DNA of 64,000 nt. Origin: Zeus faber (lineage: Eukaryota > Chordata > Actinopteri > Zeiformes > Zeidae). The notes under the pieces were generated by a model. It did no database searches, was not told where the DNA came from, and saw only the letters and a program-made list of their open reading frames with translations. The translations under genes were made by a program, and so were the position numbers. The stretch's first letter is position 1, and each line of letters begins with the position of its first letter. The DNA is taken from positions 3,534,857 to 3,598,856 of the forward strand of contig OY482860.1 of the NCBI GenBank assembly GCA_960531495.1. Reading direction: 5' to 3'. Of this stretch, positions 1 through 11,697 are shown piece by piece.

Positions 1-455
1 ACAGGACTTGCCCCAATGAGTTCTGGTGTATGGGTTAAGTACTATATCGTAGTGCCTCCCAGCAGTGGAAAAGGCCTCAAAGCCACCCACGGGTCCCACA
101 GCCATAAAGACACCCCACGACCTCAAGAAAGCTCTGAGCACAATGCACTGCAGCCACAGAAGACCCCCCAACCCACAGAGAAGCCAGGAGCCCTGGACCA
201 GATGAGACATCCAACAAGCCCTGGCATGACAGTCCACCCCTCCACACGGGCCGCAAATGGACATGCGACCCCGCCCCGCCCCGCCCACAGGTCAGGCGAC
301 CCCAGCAGCGTGCCGACCACGGGGCCCAGACCCGACCTCACAATCCACACCCCCTGCCTCGGAGCCCCAAACCCGCTACCACACCCGAGACCGAAACACG
401 GAAGCCGGCGGCAGGCAACCCCCAAGGGCACCCCCCAGGTGCTGCTTTCCTGCCA
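1..455. other. GC-rich block, unassigned
   Basis: CCCC/ACCC-rich sequence with open but low-complexity frames on both strands (Pro-rich on +, Gly-rich on -). No domain is recognised. It abuts the 3' side of the antisense L1-like fragment and may be LINE-associated sequence, but I cannot support a gene. Confidence 0.4.
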
Positions 456-1012
456 ATTAGTGAGATGGGTAGGTTGTTCCATTGAATGAGGTCTTCTTCG
501 ATGGATTTGAACAATGGAGTAAAGTTATGGATAAACAAAACAATCTAACAGATTGATGGTGATATCAATACCAAGGTATCTAATGCTGCCTGCTGTAATG
601 GTTAAGGGAAGTTCCATTACATTCCAGTCCTCCCCACTGAAGGGTAAGACCGTGGTTTTAGTCCAATTTATTGACTAGTCTGAGATGGCTGAAAATTTTG
701 ATAGAAGATTGAATATTTCCAGTTGGGATGGTATTGGGTTCCGTAAATATAACAAAATATTGTCTGCATAGAAACTGATTTTATGAACAGTTTCCTGTTT
801 GTATGCCAACGATATTACTGTGCTGACGGCTGGCCGGCGTGAGGGGTTCAATAAAGATGGCGAATAGTAAAGTGGAGAGCGGACATCCTTGTCTTGTGCC
901 ACATTGTAAAGTGAAATGCTGTGAGGTGTAACCATTGGTGATGACAGAAGCAAATTTGTTGAGAGTTGAGAAGAGATATGTCCAATTATCTCTGTCAAAT
1001 GCCTTTAGGCAC
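456..1012 (-). mobile_element. L1-like LINE reverse-transcriptase fragment
   Basis: Reading leftwards from 1012, translations show LKAFDRDNW, the RT motif QCGTRQGCPLSTLLFAIFIEPL, then after a frameshift FYADNILLYL (catalytic motif, 759-770) and further down DLIQWNNLPISLIGR. This order and spacing fit the L1/Tx1-type RT core. The element is truncated at both ends and frameshifted. The catalytic YADD has become YADN, so it is dead. Confidence 0.75.
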
Positions 1013-2054
1013 AATCAAAAAATTACAATAAAAAAATACAAAATGCGGTTAATTACAAAGTTAAACATTAGAAAACAATAAAATAATAAAATATAGGATG
1101 TGCATCAAGCGAAATGTTTAAATAAATAATGAATAAATTAATTAATACATTATACGTGAATAATTAATAAATATTTACTATTTTCTCTGCGTTTTGGCCC
1201 GTACACACAGAAACCATTTCAGATCCCTGAAAACAAATCTTTTGTGAAAACACCTCCAGGGTGGACATTTTTCAAAACGTATGTGTTTTCGTGTGTTCCT
1301 GTTACGCCGATACAGTATTGTGTATGAATACTATAATAATATAATATTAAAAATGCGCTAAAGAAGAAGCTCAATACATATGCTCTAAATGTTGCACTTT
1401 GGTGTGTTGACATCAAGTAAGATATTATCGCCCCATCCTGGCTTGAAATGCTTATGTGAGTGTTTTAAATTGTTTTTGCGTTCTCGTGTGGACGAAGATT
1501 TATTTATTCATAAAAATTTTAATGGAGGGGGAAAAATGCGTCTTCAGAAAAAATCTGTATTTGTGTGGACAGTCATGTCCACACAAAGCAGATCAAATAA
1601 CATAAAATCACGATTAAAATGTGATTTTTTTTTTTTTTTTTTTTTTTTTTTGTGTGTAAAACAAAAAAAAAAACCTTGTGAAGTGAAACCTCACCGTGTT
1701 CGCTTAATGAAACTGACTGTGTGCAGCGTCTTTGTTTTATTTCCCTCATTGTGGCGCCGCTGGACGTGTCAGAGCTGCTGCTTTGCCCTTGAATCCAGCT
1801 GCGACGATGTCTCTAGTAAATTACCGTCCGTCATCTCTGCTCCCCACCCCGTTCCTATTCGTCCCTACGGCGGCAAAAGCTTCTCCCATTGGTCGATGGC
1901 GGGTGATGGTCCGTATCTCTTTCTATCAATCAATTTGACAAACAGACGGGTTCGTGGTCAGCATTTTGGAGAATGTCTTTCTGGGTTTGCATGTGTACTC
2001 GGGCATGCCGCTTTATGCACAGTAATGTCAAGCTGGGGATGGGGATGGGGTGGA
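1013..2054. other. non-coding, AT-rich, no gene seen
   Basis: AT-rich spacer (especially 1020-1190) with a poly-T run at about 1624-1651. The open frame at 1389-2081 on + has no recognisable domain and runs through poly-T, so I do not call it. Confidence 0.6.
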
Positions 2055-2138
2055 GTGGGTTGGGGCGGGGCGTGGGCGTGATTTCGGCAGGTTTAGTGGG
2101 AGGTGCTTTGGGGTTAAGCTCTGGGAGTCTATTTAAAG
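2055..2138 (+). promoter_or_regulatory. candidate core promoter upstream of exon 1a
   Basis: A run of G-rich Sp1/KLF-like boxes (GGGGCGGGGCGTGGGCGTG at about 2063-2081) is followed by a TATA-like TATTTAAAG at 2130-2138. The next 580 bases up to the ATG at 2719 are CT-, CG- and GT-rich, as expected for a 5' leader. The spacing is promoter-like, but no transcript evidence is available and the TATA match is imperfect. Confidence 0.4.
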
Positions 2139-2159
2139 GACAACTCCTCCCCTGTCATG

Positions 2160-2351
2160 AATGATTCAACAGCAGCACACTCCTCCCCACCCTCCCCTGC
2201 CATCAAGATCAGCTGGAGGAAGTGGCAGCTCAGTCAGTGGGATTACAATACCAGACCGGCACTGTGTGTGTCAGCGCGTGCGTGTGTGTTCTGCATCTGA
2301 GAACAAGCCTGGACAAGAAGCGGTGGAGGAGCTCTCCCTCTCTCTCTGTCT

Positions 2352-2418
<67 letters not shown>

Positions 2419-2718
2419 AAATGTAGGGCAGCTGCTTGTTCTACCTCTCTCGCCCCTCTCTCTCTCTCTCCTCTTTTGGTCTTTGTCTCCGCACCCTTGC
2501 CGCTGAGGCTGCGGTTGCCACAGAGACGACTGTCGTTGTTGCCGCCGCCATCGCCACTTCCGTGTTTTGTGAAGACGGACTCCTTCCCTTTGTGTTGCTT
2601 CTCCTCGAGGATTTACTCAGGGGGCATGTAACTTCCCCCAGGAGCCATTGTCTGTGTGTGTGTGTGTGTGCGTCTGCGAGTGCGGTTATATGTGTGAGGA
2701 CGCCGTCCGGATCCAGCC
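2160..2718 (+). other. probable 5' UTR / leader region of marchf8 exon 1a
   Basis: This stretch between the TATA-like box and the exon 1a ATG is much more CpG-rich than its surroundings, for example around 2500-2580. It includes a (GT)31 tract at 2355-2416. Other ATGs precede the exon 1a start (2222, 2436, 2627), so either transcription starts late or the leader is spliced. The exact start is inference. Confidence 0.35.
2355..2416. repeat. (GT)n microsatellite, about 31 units
   Basis: Uninterrupted TG dinucleotides in the putative marchf8 leader region, preceded by a CT-rich tract. Confidence 0.97.
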
Positions 2719-2748
2719 ATGAATTCCTGTTGGAAAGTGAAGCTTCAG
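2719..2748 (+). CDS. marchf8: marchf8 exon 1, copy a (alternative first coding exon)
   Basis: ATG plus nine codons encode MNSCWKVKLQ and stop at a CAG|gtacag splice donor. The exon ends in phase 0, so it joins exon 2 at 28544 in frame, giving ...KLQ-NEKPLSH. This exon is far too short to stand out as an ORF. It was recognised because the same 71-bp block recurs at 17559-17629 and because the phase and donor fit exon 2. I chose this ATG because it sits in a context conserved between the copies and no longer in-frame extension is conserved. The peptide has no domain; the N-terminal tail of MARCH8 precedes the RING-CH and is cytosolic. The GC-box/TATA-like region 0.6 kb upstream makes this copy the better candidate for the main promoter. 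The resulting intron 1 would be 25.8 kb. Confidence 0.65.
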
Positions 2749-3577
2749 GTACAGACGAATGTTGATGTTGATGTCCTCGTGTTCCAATGTTTTCAGAAAA
2801 TGTTCTGCTCATTGGCGCCGATTGTGATTATTTTCCACTGTGTAACCGCGTATCTGGACACATGCTTGTGTCCTTGATGTGTTGTCTGTGTGTGTGTCCA
2901 AAATGACAGGACATGCAAGAGAGAAAGCGAGACGGAACAGAGGGAGGAATGCTTATTCCTTTTAGTTGATATGTTGAGGCCTTCTGTTTCCGTGGTGAGA
3001 GAGAGAGAGAGAGAGAGAGACTCAGCCTCAGGTGTATTTTATGGACCAGATAAAGGATTTTGCGTGTGCGCACTCTATGATGTGTGTGTTTGTGTTTTGC
3101 AGCGCTGCATCTGCCATCCCGGTGGTGTTGAAAGCTTGACCCACTTTCCCCGGCGCTCCCCTCTGCCCTTTGTTCAGGCGACGCAGCGGCCGTCATACGT
3201 GAGGGTCGCATGCCCTTCTCACGCCCAAGAGACTTCACGCCCCGCCATCGCTTCAAAACATGCTGTGGCAAAACGAGTGCTGTCAGCTTTGACTCATCAG
3301 ATTTGGATTTTTCTGATAAATACAATGCTAATCATAATGGTTTAACTAGTGATCACAATAAATGAAATATGCTGTATGTAATAATTAATTTATATATATA
3401 TTGTACAAAACATCAGCCTGGAAACCAGACCAATCTGCAGCTCATGTTTCATTTGCTATGCAGAATGCATCTGGCTTCCCATTCAAATAGATTTCCATCC
3501 ATCCTTGCCAGGATCGGGCAAATCACAACATTCATCTGATATGGGCCAGGTTTGATACGATGACGATGGAGAGGAAA
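2749..3577. other. start of intron 1, no gene seen
   Basis: Unique-looking sequence after the exon 1a donor, with a (GA)12 run at 2997-3020. The open frames on either strand are low complexity or unsupported. Confidence 0.6.
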
Positions 3578-3763
3578 GCCGTTGACGCACTTTACCAAGA
3601 TGGCTGCCATTGACGTGGAACGCTCTGTTGAAGCTGCTATCGCCGTTGAGGCACCTTACCAAGGTGGCTGACGTGGAATGGTCTGTTGAATCCGCTATTG
3701 CCATTGGGGTACCTTACCAAGATGGCTGCCACTGATGTGGGAGAGTCTCTTGAATCCGCTATC
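3578..3763. repeat. three tandem copies of a 58-64 bp unit containing AAGATGGCTGCC-like motif
   Basis: Copies at 3578-3641, 3642-3699 and 3700-3763 share the order GCCgTTG...CCTTACCAAGATGGCTG...GTGG...TCTGTTGAA.CCGCTAT. Copies 1 and 3 carry AAGATGGCTGCC, close to the YY1 consensus AAnATGGCGGC. Copy 2 has AAGGTGGCTG and a 6-base deletion. Confidence 0.8.
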
Positions 3764-3916
3764 GTGATAGTATTGAACCAACTAGAAAGTATATTTTCTC
3801 AAAAAAGCTTTTCTTGATTTGAAAGATGTGTTTGCCGTAATTCCAACAGGATTTGGTAAAAGTTAAATTTACCAACACACTTGCTCAGCGCTACGTCACA
3901 TGTTTTGTTGCTGTTT

Positions 3917-4153
3917 GTGGGTCTATCCAATGCTCTGATTGGTTGTAGGTCTATCCAATGCTCTGATTGGTTGTAGGTCTATCCAATGCTCTGATTGTTT
4001 GTAGGTCTATCCAATGCTCTGATTGGTTGTAGGTCTATACAATGTTCTGATTCGTTGTGGGTCTAGCCAATGCTCTGATTGGTTGTAGGTCTAACCAATG
4101 CTCTGATTGGTTGTAGGTCTAACCAATGCTCTGATTGGTTGTAAGTCTATCCA
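3917..4153. repeat. 28-bp minisatellite, 8.5 copies, CCAAT/ATTGG palindrome
   Basis: Exact 28-base period from 3917 (eight full units plus 13 bases). The unit is GTAGGTCTATCCAATG followed by CTCTGATTGGTT. Each unit contains CCAAT and, 6 bases later, ATTGG, i.e. two oppositely oriented CCAAT boxes. Confidence 0.95.
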
Positions 4154-5824
4154 GTTGTGTCCAGAGACATTTTGATCTGCTCCCATCGGTAATGCCCCTT
4201 GGAAATTGAAAATGAAGTGAGAGATTCCACACTAATATGCATTTGCGACTCAATCTGGCGATGCCTGGCGAACAAAATATATTACATATAAATATAAAAT
4301 AAATTCAAGTGAAATATACAAGAAATAAATATGAGGTACGACACTTTTCATTTTTTCAATTTTTGCCTTTCTTATCTATTTTTTGTTATTATTATCGTCT
4401 ATTGTTCTTGATGTGAAGTGCTGGGACACCATCTATCTAATATATGTTAAAACAAACCCTGGTGAGCTGGTGGTGAACACAGGAAGCCCACTGGATCCAA
4501 ACAACCCTTCCCCACCGCCCGCGTCTCTCTGCAACTGTCTCTTAACCTCAGGAGCCGTCGTCACTCTGGTGTGAAAGCGGCCTGAGTGGAACGGTGAGCA
4601 AGTCACGGCTCCAGTAGTGGACAACACCAGCGATCCCATTGGGGGTTGGGAGCGATTCGGAGGCCTCTTACACACACACACACACACACTCACACAGCCT
4701 CGCTCTGAAATGTCCTCCACGGCAGAGCAATCTGATGTCTTTTCCCTCAATCCACAGCTTAGTATTATCACATTAACGACTGATGCACCAAATCAGAGGG
4801 CTTTGTGTCAAATCAGCGACTGGAGCGGTGGAGACGGGGGTGATGGACGACGCAGAGGAGGGAGGGATGTAATCTGTGTGTGTGTGTATGTGTCTGTGTG
4901 TGTGTGTGTCAGTGTGTGTGTGTGTGTCTGTGTGTGTGTGTGTGTGTACAGTAGGGATTAACTTTGTCACGTGTTGAGTCCAAGCTTAAAACCTGTCGTG
5001 GCAGGAAGGGAGAGGAGAGGTGGTCGGCATCGGGCAGCATGGACTGTGGCGTTAAAAAAAACATGTCTGTCGCCAGGGCATTTAGTTAGTCTGGTGATGA
5101 ATTGTTATAGTCTCGATATCGTGATCAGAGACCAGATATGGTCTGGTATTTTGGTTCTTGTAATATCGTGATGTAGTGAAGTTATGTCTTTCAGGAGCAT
5201 TACAGTAAATTAAATAGGTTGTTCTCGATTTTATAACCAATGGCCATAATATCGAAATCCCTAATGATGTAAACATGTGAAAATGTGTAAATATCTCATC
5301 TCGTAGTCATCGCCAAATTATCGATATCGAGGTGTTTTAATTTGACTTTGTCAATATTGTCGAGCCCGAGCATTTATGAGCCTGTTGCCCACCAGCTGAC
5401 CTCTCTGTAGAACATTCTTCTTCTGCCTTATCTGGTTGTGGCTCGTTTGAGGCTTGAGAGCCGTGAGAATTGAGCATGTTTTTCTTTTTACATTTTTTCT
5501 TCTGGCATTCTTCCGGGTGTGAGGCATGGAGGGGGGTATTGTGTTATTTTTTTTTTTTTTTTTTTACCACAACACAAGACGTCCCTGAGCCCCCACTGAG
5601 TGCAGCTATCTTAAAAGAAGATGCTCGCTGGTGGTGCTCCACGGGCTGTTATTTGAGCGCTTCCTGGAGGCAGAGTGGCCCTGCGACCAGTGAGGAAGTG
5701 AGACGGAGCGGGTGCTCTCTAATGGTCCCTTATCAGCGCTCTTGGCGGTATTTCTGTCATTTTGCTGTTGTCATTGCTAAAAACTCTTGGATCCCGTTTA
5801 TGTCTCTGCACGTGTGTGTGTGTG

Positions 5825-5869
<45 letters not shown>

Positions 5870-6396
5870 TTGTATTACTGAGGGCTCACACGCTCTTCAC
5901 AGTTAATGAGGGATTTCTAGACTAAACTAATTACCATTGGCTTGACTATTTTGATTTGATTGAAATATAAGTAATGGCTTCAGACACGAAGAACGGTTCA
6001 ACCCTAGGTTCTGCTCATAAATCAATCAGGCTTTTAAAAAAAAAAAAAAAAAAAAAATTAATACATAATCACAAAGTCTTTCACCCCAACTCTCCTCCAC
6101 TCCACCGCATCTCTCTAACCAGCCTGTTAGTCTCTCTGTCACTTTATCCACGCCCATCTCAGTTTCTTTCCATCTCATCATGAGAGAAAAAATGTTTGCA
6201 GAGGGTGTGGTGTAGTAGAATCTTTGGAAAAGAGCAAGGACCCTCCAGGAGCTTTATGAGGAGGAGCACACGATCAGGAAAGGAAGGAATCCATAATGGG
6301 TCTGTCCACGCATCCCTGAAATAATCACTTTGAGCCATTTAAAACCCAAGACGTCCCTAAACTGCTTTGTGTTGACATGTGAGGAGAGATGAGAAC
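4154..6396. other. intron 1 sequence with microsatellites, no gene seen
   Basis: Contains (CA)n at about 4670-4690, an interrupted (GT)n at 4874-4947, poly-T at 5549-5565, (GT)n at 5811-5868 and poly-A at about 6037-6057. No exon or transposon coding motif is recognised. Confidence 0.6.
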
Positions 6397-7308
6397 TAGG
6401 GTTGGACGATATGACAAAATTTTCCTGCCAGCAACCATGGGCCCAACAACCGGCGATTGTCGATATATTTTGCGCGGCGGGGGGGCAGCCTGTGCCCCTG
6501 TCTCCCTCTGCCTCTGCAATCAAATGAGATTATTTTGCTTTAAACTGGACGCAACCGGCAGAATGAAGTAAAAGAAGTAATTTGCAAATGCGGCACCGGA
6601 CGGGGCACCGGCTCTCACTGCAACGCTGAGGTTCGGTTAAAACAATCGCCTTAATTTGGAGTTTTAAAAGCTATCTAAATAAATAAAGAAAAACAAAAGG
6701 ATCAAATCGTTATCTCAGAGAAATGCCTGTCCCTAGGTCTCTGCTCTCTGGAGGAGGCGGCGCAAGCTCCCTGAACCGAAACAAAGTGAGAGAGACCTGG
6801 AATGACCTGGAAACAGGTTTTATGCTGATGTATCGCTTCTTTTTGTGGATTTCTCCAGAGGGGAAGAAAAGCAGCGGACGCGGTTAAAGCGGCGACGGGG
6901 AATACCAATTCCTATTCGCACAAACTTTGATTTGCGCTTTACAGGTAATTCAATTTGCAAAGTAAAAGAACAACCACTGATTGACCCCAACTGCCAGATG
7001 CTGATATATTCGTCCAATCGCCCAAGTCTACTGAGAACACGGACTGGCGGTCTGGAAGGATAAAGCTGATCTGATCTGCTTTTCACTGAACTGAAATGCA
7101 GTTAGCGCTGCACGGTCGCCAGATACCATACGTGGAATGATACTACGGCTGAGTCCACCGCGAACCGGCTCTGCTCACCCACTTCCTGTTTTGGACACAC
7201 TGATGCAATTATGCCCGAGATGGAGAGATGAGAGGAGGGGAAACCCACAGGCGCACATCCTGCTGATGAGAACACAGACGCCTGCCATAGGAATGCGCAC
7301 ACACGCAG

Positions 7309-7354
<46 letters not shown>

Positions 7355-8498
7355 ACAAGCACAATGCCGCTGACTTCATTAACTCTGTGTGATGTGGTTT
7401 TAGGACGGATACAGGCTCGCTCTCATGCACACACACATAGCTCTGTGGAGGTGCCACACACTCTGTGGAGGTCCTTCCTGCTGTCTTAACTTTACAGGCT
7501 ACCTCAGCGTGATGTGGACAAGGACACGCACTCTGACTCTGACACGTGACACCTTGTGACACTGCGGTCGTCTGGCTGTGGTTTGCAAATAACTGTGTCA
7601 CATGTAAGACTGAGAATAAGATACTCCCACACTTCGGGCCGTTTACAGTGTTCCTTGATTCGTTCAAATCCAAGACAAACACAATGTGCTGGGTAAACAC
7701 TTGACCTGCGCTTGAGGAAACCAGAAACTAACATATTTGGTTAACTTCGCACTATTTAAAAAGAAATAGGATTCAATATTTTTTGTCTCAAAAACCAATG
7801 ATTCATCCCGGAAGCTGCGAGACCAAGTCGGGTTTCGACCAAGGTTGTGTGGTTAGCCGAGCTTTCTACCCACTGCTGTTTCTGAACATATTTGGGATTT
7901 CTCATCTGGTTCTGCTGTCCAGCTGCCCACTCCTGTGTTCCTCTGTCCACATGGCTTTTGGACATTAACGGAAAAAGGAAACCACAGAAAAAGCACTTCT
8001 CATCTGGAGGTGCAATAGGGCCATAACTGGTCTGTGTGTAAAAAAATACAGTGAACTCCACCTCTTTCCTGTGTCCGCAAATAGAATTCAGGTTTCACAA
8101 ATAAAAAATTGGGTTTGAAATCCTGTTTAGGCTTCTTATTATAATCTAGTCCAGGTTTGACTACAAAGTACAGTTGTTTTTATTTCATTTTTTCTCTTGA
8201 CCTCCTACTGTTGGGGAAAAAAACGAGAAATCCGAAAATCTTTTTTATGTTATGAGGAATAAAATAAAGTTTTCACAAATCTGAAATAGGATTTTACGTG
8301 CTGTTTAATACCAATACAGTAATACAAACCACATACCATTTTTATTGAGCTTGTTCAGCCTGCACCAGTTTTGTCTGAGGTTTTGGAACGTTACTCAACA
8401 ATCTGAGGTTTTTGAATCCACAGTAGAGAGAGGTCAGTGGCCTGCCCCCTGTCATAATTAGATTGATGACCATGTGACTCATTTGATTGACCCGTGAC
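6397..8498. other. intron 1 sequence, no gene seen
   Basis: Begins with AGGGTTGGACGATATGACAA, a motif typical of ends of fish hAT-type repeats. It includes a (CA)n at 7312-7350 with CGCACA variants. No coding feature is supported. Confidence 0.5.
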
Positions 8499-8640
8499 CA
8501 GTGTTGGGGGTAATGTTCTATAAAGTAACGCCCCACAGTACTCAGATGACTTTTTTGTTGTAACAAGTGACATAAACCGTTAGTTTTGCAATTCAAGTAA
8601 TCAATTATTCAGTTACATTTTGAAATATGCAATCCAATGC
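8499..8640. mobile_element. possible non-autonomous DNA-transposon end
   Basis: CAGTGTTGGGGGTAATGTTC and the nearby AAAGTAACGCCCC resemble the GTTGGGG-GTAACGC terminal sequences common in fish hAT-like repeats. No partner terminus or target duplication was identified. Confidence 0.3.
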
Positions 8641-10384
8641 AATGTATTGCCACAAATAAAAAAAATAGAAAATCCAGACCGTTCGCATCAGGGTTTCAGT
8701 TACAAAAAATCGGTGGCGGCCCACGTCTCCTAGAAGATTTCAGTGTCCCGGTCAAATATTATCTGTTTATTGAGATTAAAAACAATTGATAGGCAGGCTA
8801 CTTGGTCGGCACGTCTCGTCGACATATTTTACACGATGGATATTTACCCTCCGCTTTGTGTCGGAACTTAAATAACCAAAAAAATGGCAAACTATGCATG
8901 TATGTGCCCCTCGTTTGTCAACGATACATCATCTTTCTCCCTCTTCTCCGCGTTTCGAAGCTGCCGCTCTGTCGCCGAGGCCAGTGCGTTTACAGTCTGT
9001 TAAACTATATGTGCAACCTACCCACGAGGGAGGGGGCGGGGGTTCTTTTTATAGCGACAAACATGATTGGCTAGAGGTAAAAGATCAGCTTTAGATCATC
9101 CAAATTGATTGGCTTTTCCTTGCCACTTGCCTAACGAGTCTACGCGCATGTGTAACTCAACGAGTGAGATGGCGGAGAGGACATTTCTGTTTCATAGATG
9201 TAGGAAACAAATGAAAATAAATAGATCCGAAATCCAAAAAGACAGGCACAGGAGCCGGGAACTGGGATGAGGGTGCCCTTGATGTCCACAGTGCCCTTGT
9301 TATGTGCTTTATCTATTTATTTATATATTTTTTAAACGTGAATGGGCATCAAGGTAGCGGATTTCCGCGAGCGGAATGCAACAGGAGGCCCGAGATCTGT
9401 GCTCCGTTCTGCACTCTGTTCCTGTATTTGAACCGACACTTAAAAAGAACCTTGGTGTTTTGAAAAATGTTGTTTCATACAAGCTATGAAACAGACAAAG
9501 ATAAATAGATCTCAAATAAAAAGACAGGAAAATTGCCACGGTAACGCCAGCGCAGCGCTGTCTGGAGGAGCAATATAAAACTTCCACTCCAACTCTCTGA
9601 GTTAGGTTTACGCTTTGCCTCAAATGCGAAGTATTTCAAAACAGCAGTAGTGCTGTTTTCTTTCAAAACCGGTCACGGAGGTTCTGTACTTGCCATCTAT
9701 AATGAGTAACACCATAACAAATGAATGAGTGATGACAGTGCGTTTGTGAGAGGATGCGGGGCAATGTGGGCACCGCAGCGGTGTGTGTCTAGCTGTGGGA
9801 GAGAAGAGAGAGCAAGGAAGCAGCTGCTTCTGGTAAATCCATAGTGCGGAAAATGAGTATTGAAACAGTTTCAAATATTGAGAATTGATGTGGGTAGGAA
9901 AATATTTTTTTTTGATAACAATAGTCTGCAGACATTTAAAAAAAAAAAAAATTATAATAATAATAATCTGCCTCGTGAACATAGGCATCGGCCGATGCCG
10001 ATTTTCTCAAAATGTGCAAGTATCGGCCCAATTGACACTAGTACTACGGGTCATGTGCTTGAGTCGTAGTTAGATGATTAACAGTGGTTGACTGTGGTAA
10101 AAAATAGAAAACAAAATGGTTGTGACTGTGAGACTTAAAGAATGATTTGCCCTAACAGTGGAAAGTTTAAAGGTTTGGGTTTAAAGGTTTGGCTTATGTG
10201 GTAGATATGGGTCAGAAAATATCCAGCCAATAATCCACTACTCTTTGCAATCCTTTGTACTAACAGTAGTGAATAGAGATAATCTCATGACTTCATCCAT
10301 AAATAGTAACGTCAATCATACAGATATTCCTATCAAATTTAGGAATATCCATCAAACATGACTACATGCACAGCACTAGGCATA
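8641..10384. other. intron 1 sequence, no gene seen
   Basis: No exon recognised. At 9984-9999 there is a perfect 16-base palindrome GGCATCGGCCGATGCC next to an A/ATAA-rich stretch (9939-9967). The following ATTTTCTCAAAATGTGCAAG-like text suggests a decayed DNA-transposon terminus. Confidence 0.5.
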
Positions 10385-10576
10385 GAGCTGGTCATCTAGT
10401 GATCTAAAGGTTGCTGGTTGGATCCCAGGCTCCTCCTGCTAGCATGCTGTAGTGTCCTTGAGCAAGACACTTAACCCCTCATTGCTCCTGATGGCTGCGT
10501 CCGTCGGTGTTTGAATAATTGTAAGTCGCTTTGGATAAAAGCGTCTGATAAATGACTAAATGTAAATGTAATGTGT
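10385..10576 (+). mobile_element. tRNA-derived SINE
   Basis: A pol III B-box-like GGTTGGATCCC lies at 10416-10426. It is followed by the body CTTGAGCAAGACACTTAACC and the fish SINE/LINE tail GTCGCTTTGGATAAAAGCG with (AAATGT)-type ends at 10525-10576. The promoter is imperfect, with one substitution in the B box, and the A box is weak. Confidence 0.8.
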
Positions 10577-10985
10577 TCATCTGGGAAGAAAGTGATCCAG
10601 ATTACAAAATACAAAAGATTGGGACTGACCAACAAGTAGCCTATCTGAATACTGAGTTTTCAAGCTATGCTATACTGTATGTCTATGGGTGCACCCTCAA
10701 AAACTAACTAGGAATACACCAATCATAGCACATACAATGTACGAGGCTAGACACAAAACAATCAGCCTACGCATTTAAAAATTAGAATGAGATACAGAGC
10801 TAGCTACAATGATACTAAAGTTCAAAAAGCACTCCACTACAAGAACATTGGAACATTGAACCTTGGCTACATACTGTAACTGCAAGTATAAGACGAAAGT
10901 CCAAAAAACATCTCTCTACAAGATTTAACTCACAGCAAATTTTATTTCACCTTTGTCAGCCAGTCAACTAATTACCACTAGCAAA
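10577..10985. other. AT-rich spacer between SINE and hAT remnant
   Basis: No gene recognised. The sequence just left of 10990 probably belongs to the 3' non-coding part of the hAT element. Confidence 0.5.
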
Positions 10986-11159
10986 TCACTAGGCAGCACA
11001 GTTACTCGCTGCATTCTGACATCTTGTCACTGATGTTATCTTTGTCAAGTCCCATAAGAGTCTCCTTCTCTGTTGCCATCAAAAAAAATGCTTCAAGGTT
11101 CTCTTGAGTGAGAGAGGTTCTTAGGCATTTCTTCACGACTTTCAGGGTGGAGAAGGTCC

Positions 11160-11673
11160 TCTCAGACCCCTTATTTAATACGAAACTGCTCGCTTGGCAG
11201 GGGCAGCGCTGCCAGAACTCCGGGCTCCGGACTGCCAGAGTTTAAGTCCCCCTCCCGGTTTTTAACATTCACTACCAAATTGTCCAGGTTTTCACCACAA
11301 TTAAAATAATAATTATAATAATAAAAATAATAATAATAATACTTTTTTTTTTTTTCAGTGCTTACAAAGACGTTCATCATGTTCTGTCCCACTCATTACC
11401 TAACCCAATAAAATAAACAATGCACCCCGAAACATAAACAATAATAATAATAATAATAACTGTCCCCCATCCTGATGAAAAGACAGATGCAGACGTCTAC
11501 AGTGCTATAATGATGTGGCTCTTGGACCCGTTTTTCCTGTGAAAAAACAAATTGGTTCTTAGAGGGTTTGCGAGTTGAACCAACTGCGAACCAGCACTAG
11601 TACCAGCCCAGAACCAGCACTCTGTTCGGGTTAGTGGAAAAGGGGAAACATGGCCCATCCCCCAGGTGGCCTG
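11160..11673. mobile_element. insertion inside the hAT transposase
   Basis: On the minus strand the coding text ...PQVAC (ending about 11679) should continue directly with ERTFSTL (from about 11160). Instead about 0.5 kb of unrelated sequence intervenes, with TAA-rich and poly-T runs (11305-11356) and CCAGCAC-type motifs. Its first 19 bases are an inverted copy of the adjoining hAT sequence. The family is not recognised. Confidence 0.55.
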
Positions 11674-11697
11674 TGTTACAGGCCACCTGGGGGATGG
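11655..11697. repeat. perfect 19-bp hairpin at the insertion junction
   Basis: Arms CCATCCCCCAGGTGGCCTG (11655-11673) and its exact reverse complement (11679-11697) flank a 5-base loop TGTTA. The right arm is hAT coding sequence and the left arm is the start of the inserted DNA. Confidence 0.95.

Noticed and set aside
16..489. 157-codon Pro-rich open frame at the window start
   Set aside because: Low-complexity GC-rich sequence open on both strands, no recognisable domain, next to a LINE fragment.
3917..4153. CRISPR-like array
   Set aside because: The units are contiguous with no unique spacers and the genome is vertebrate; it is a minisatellite.
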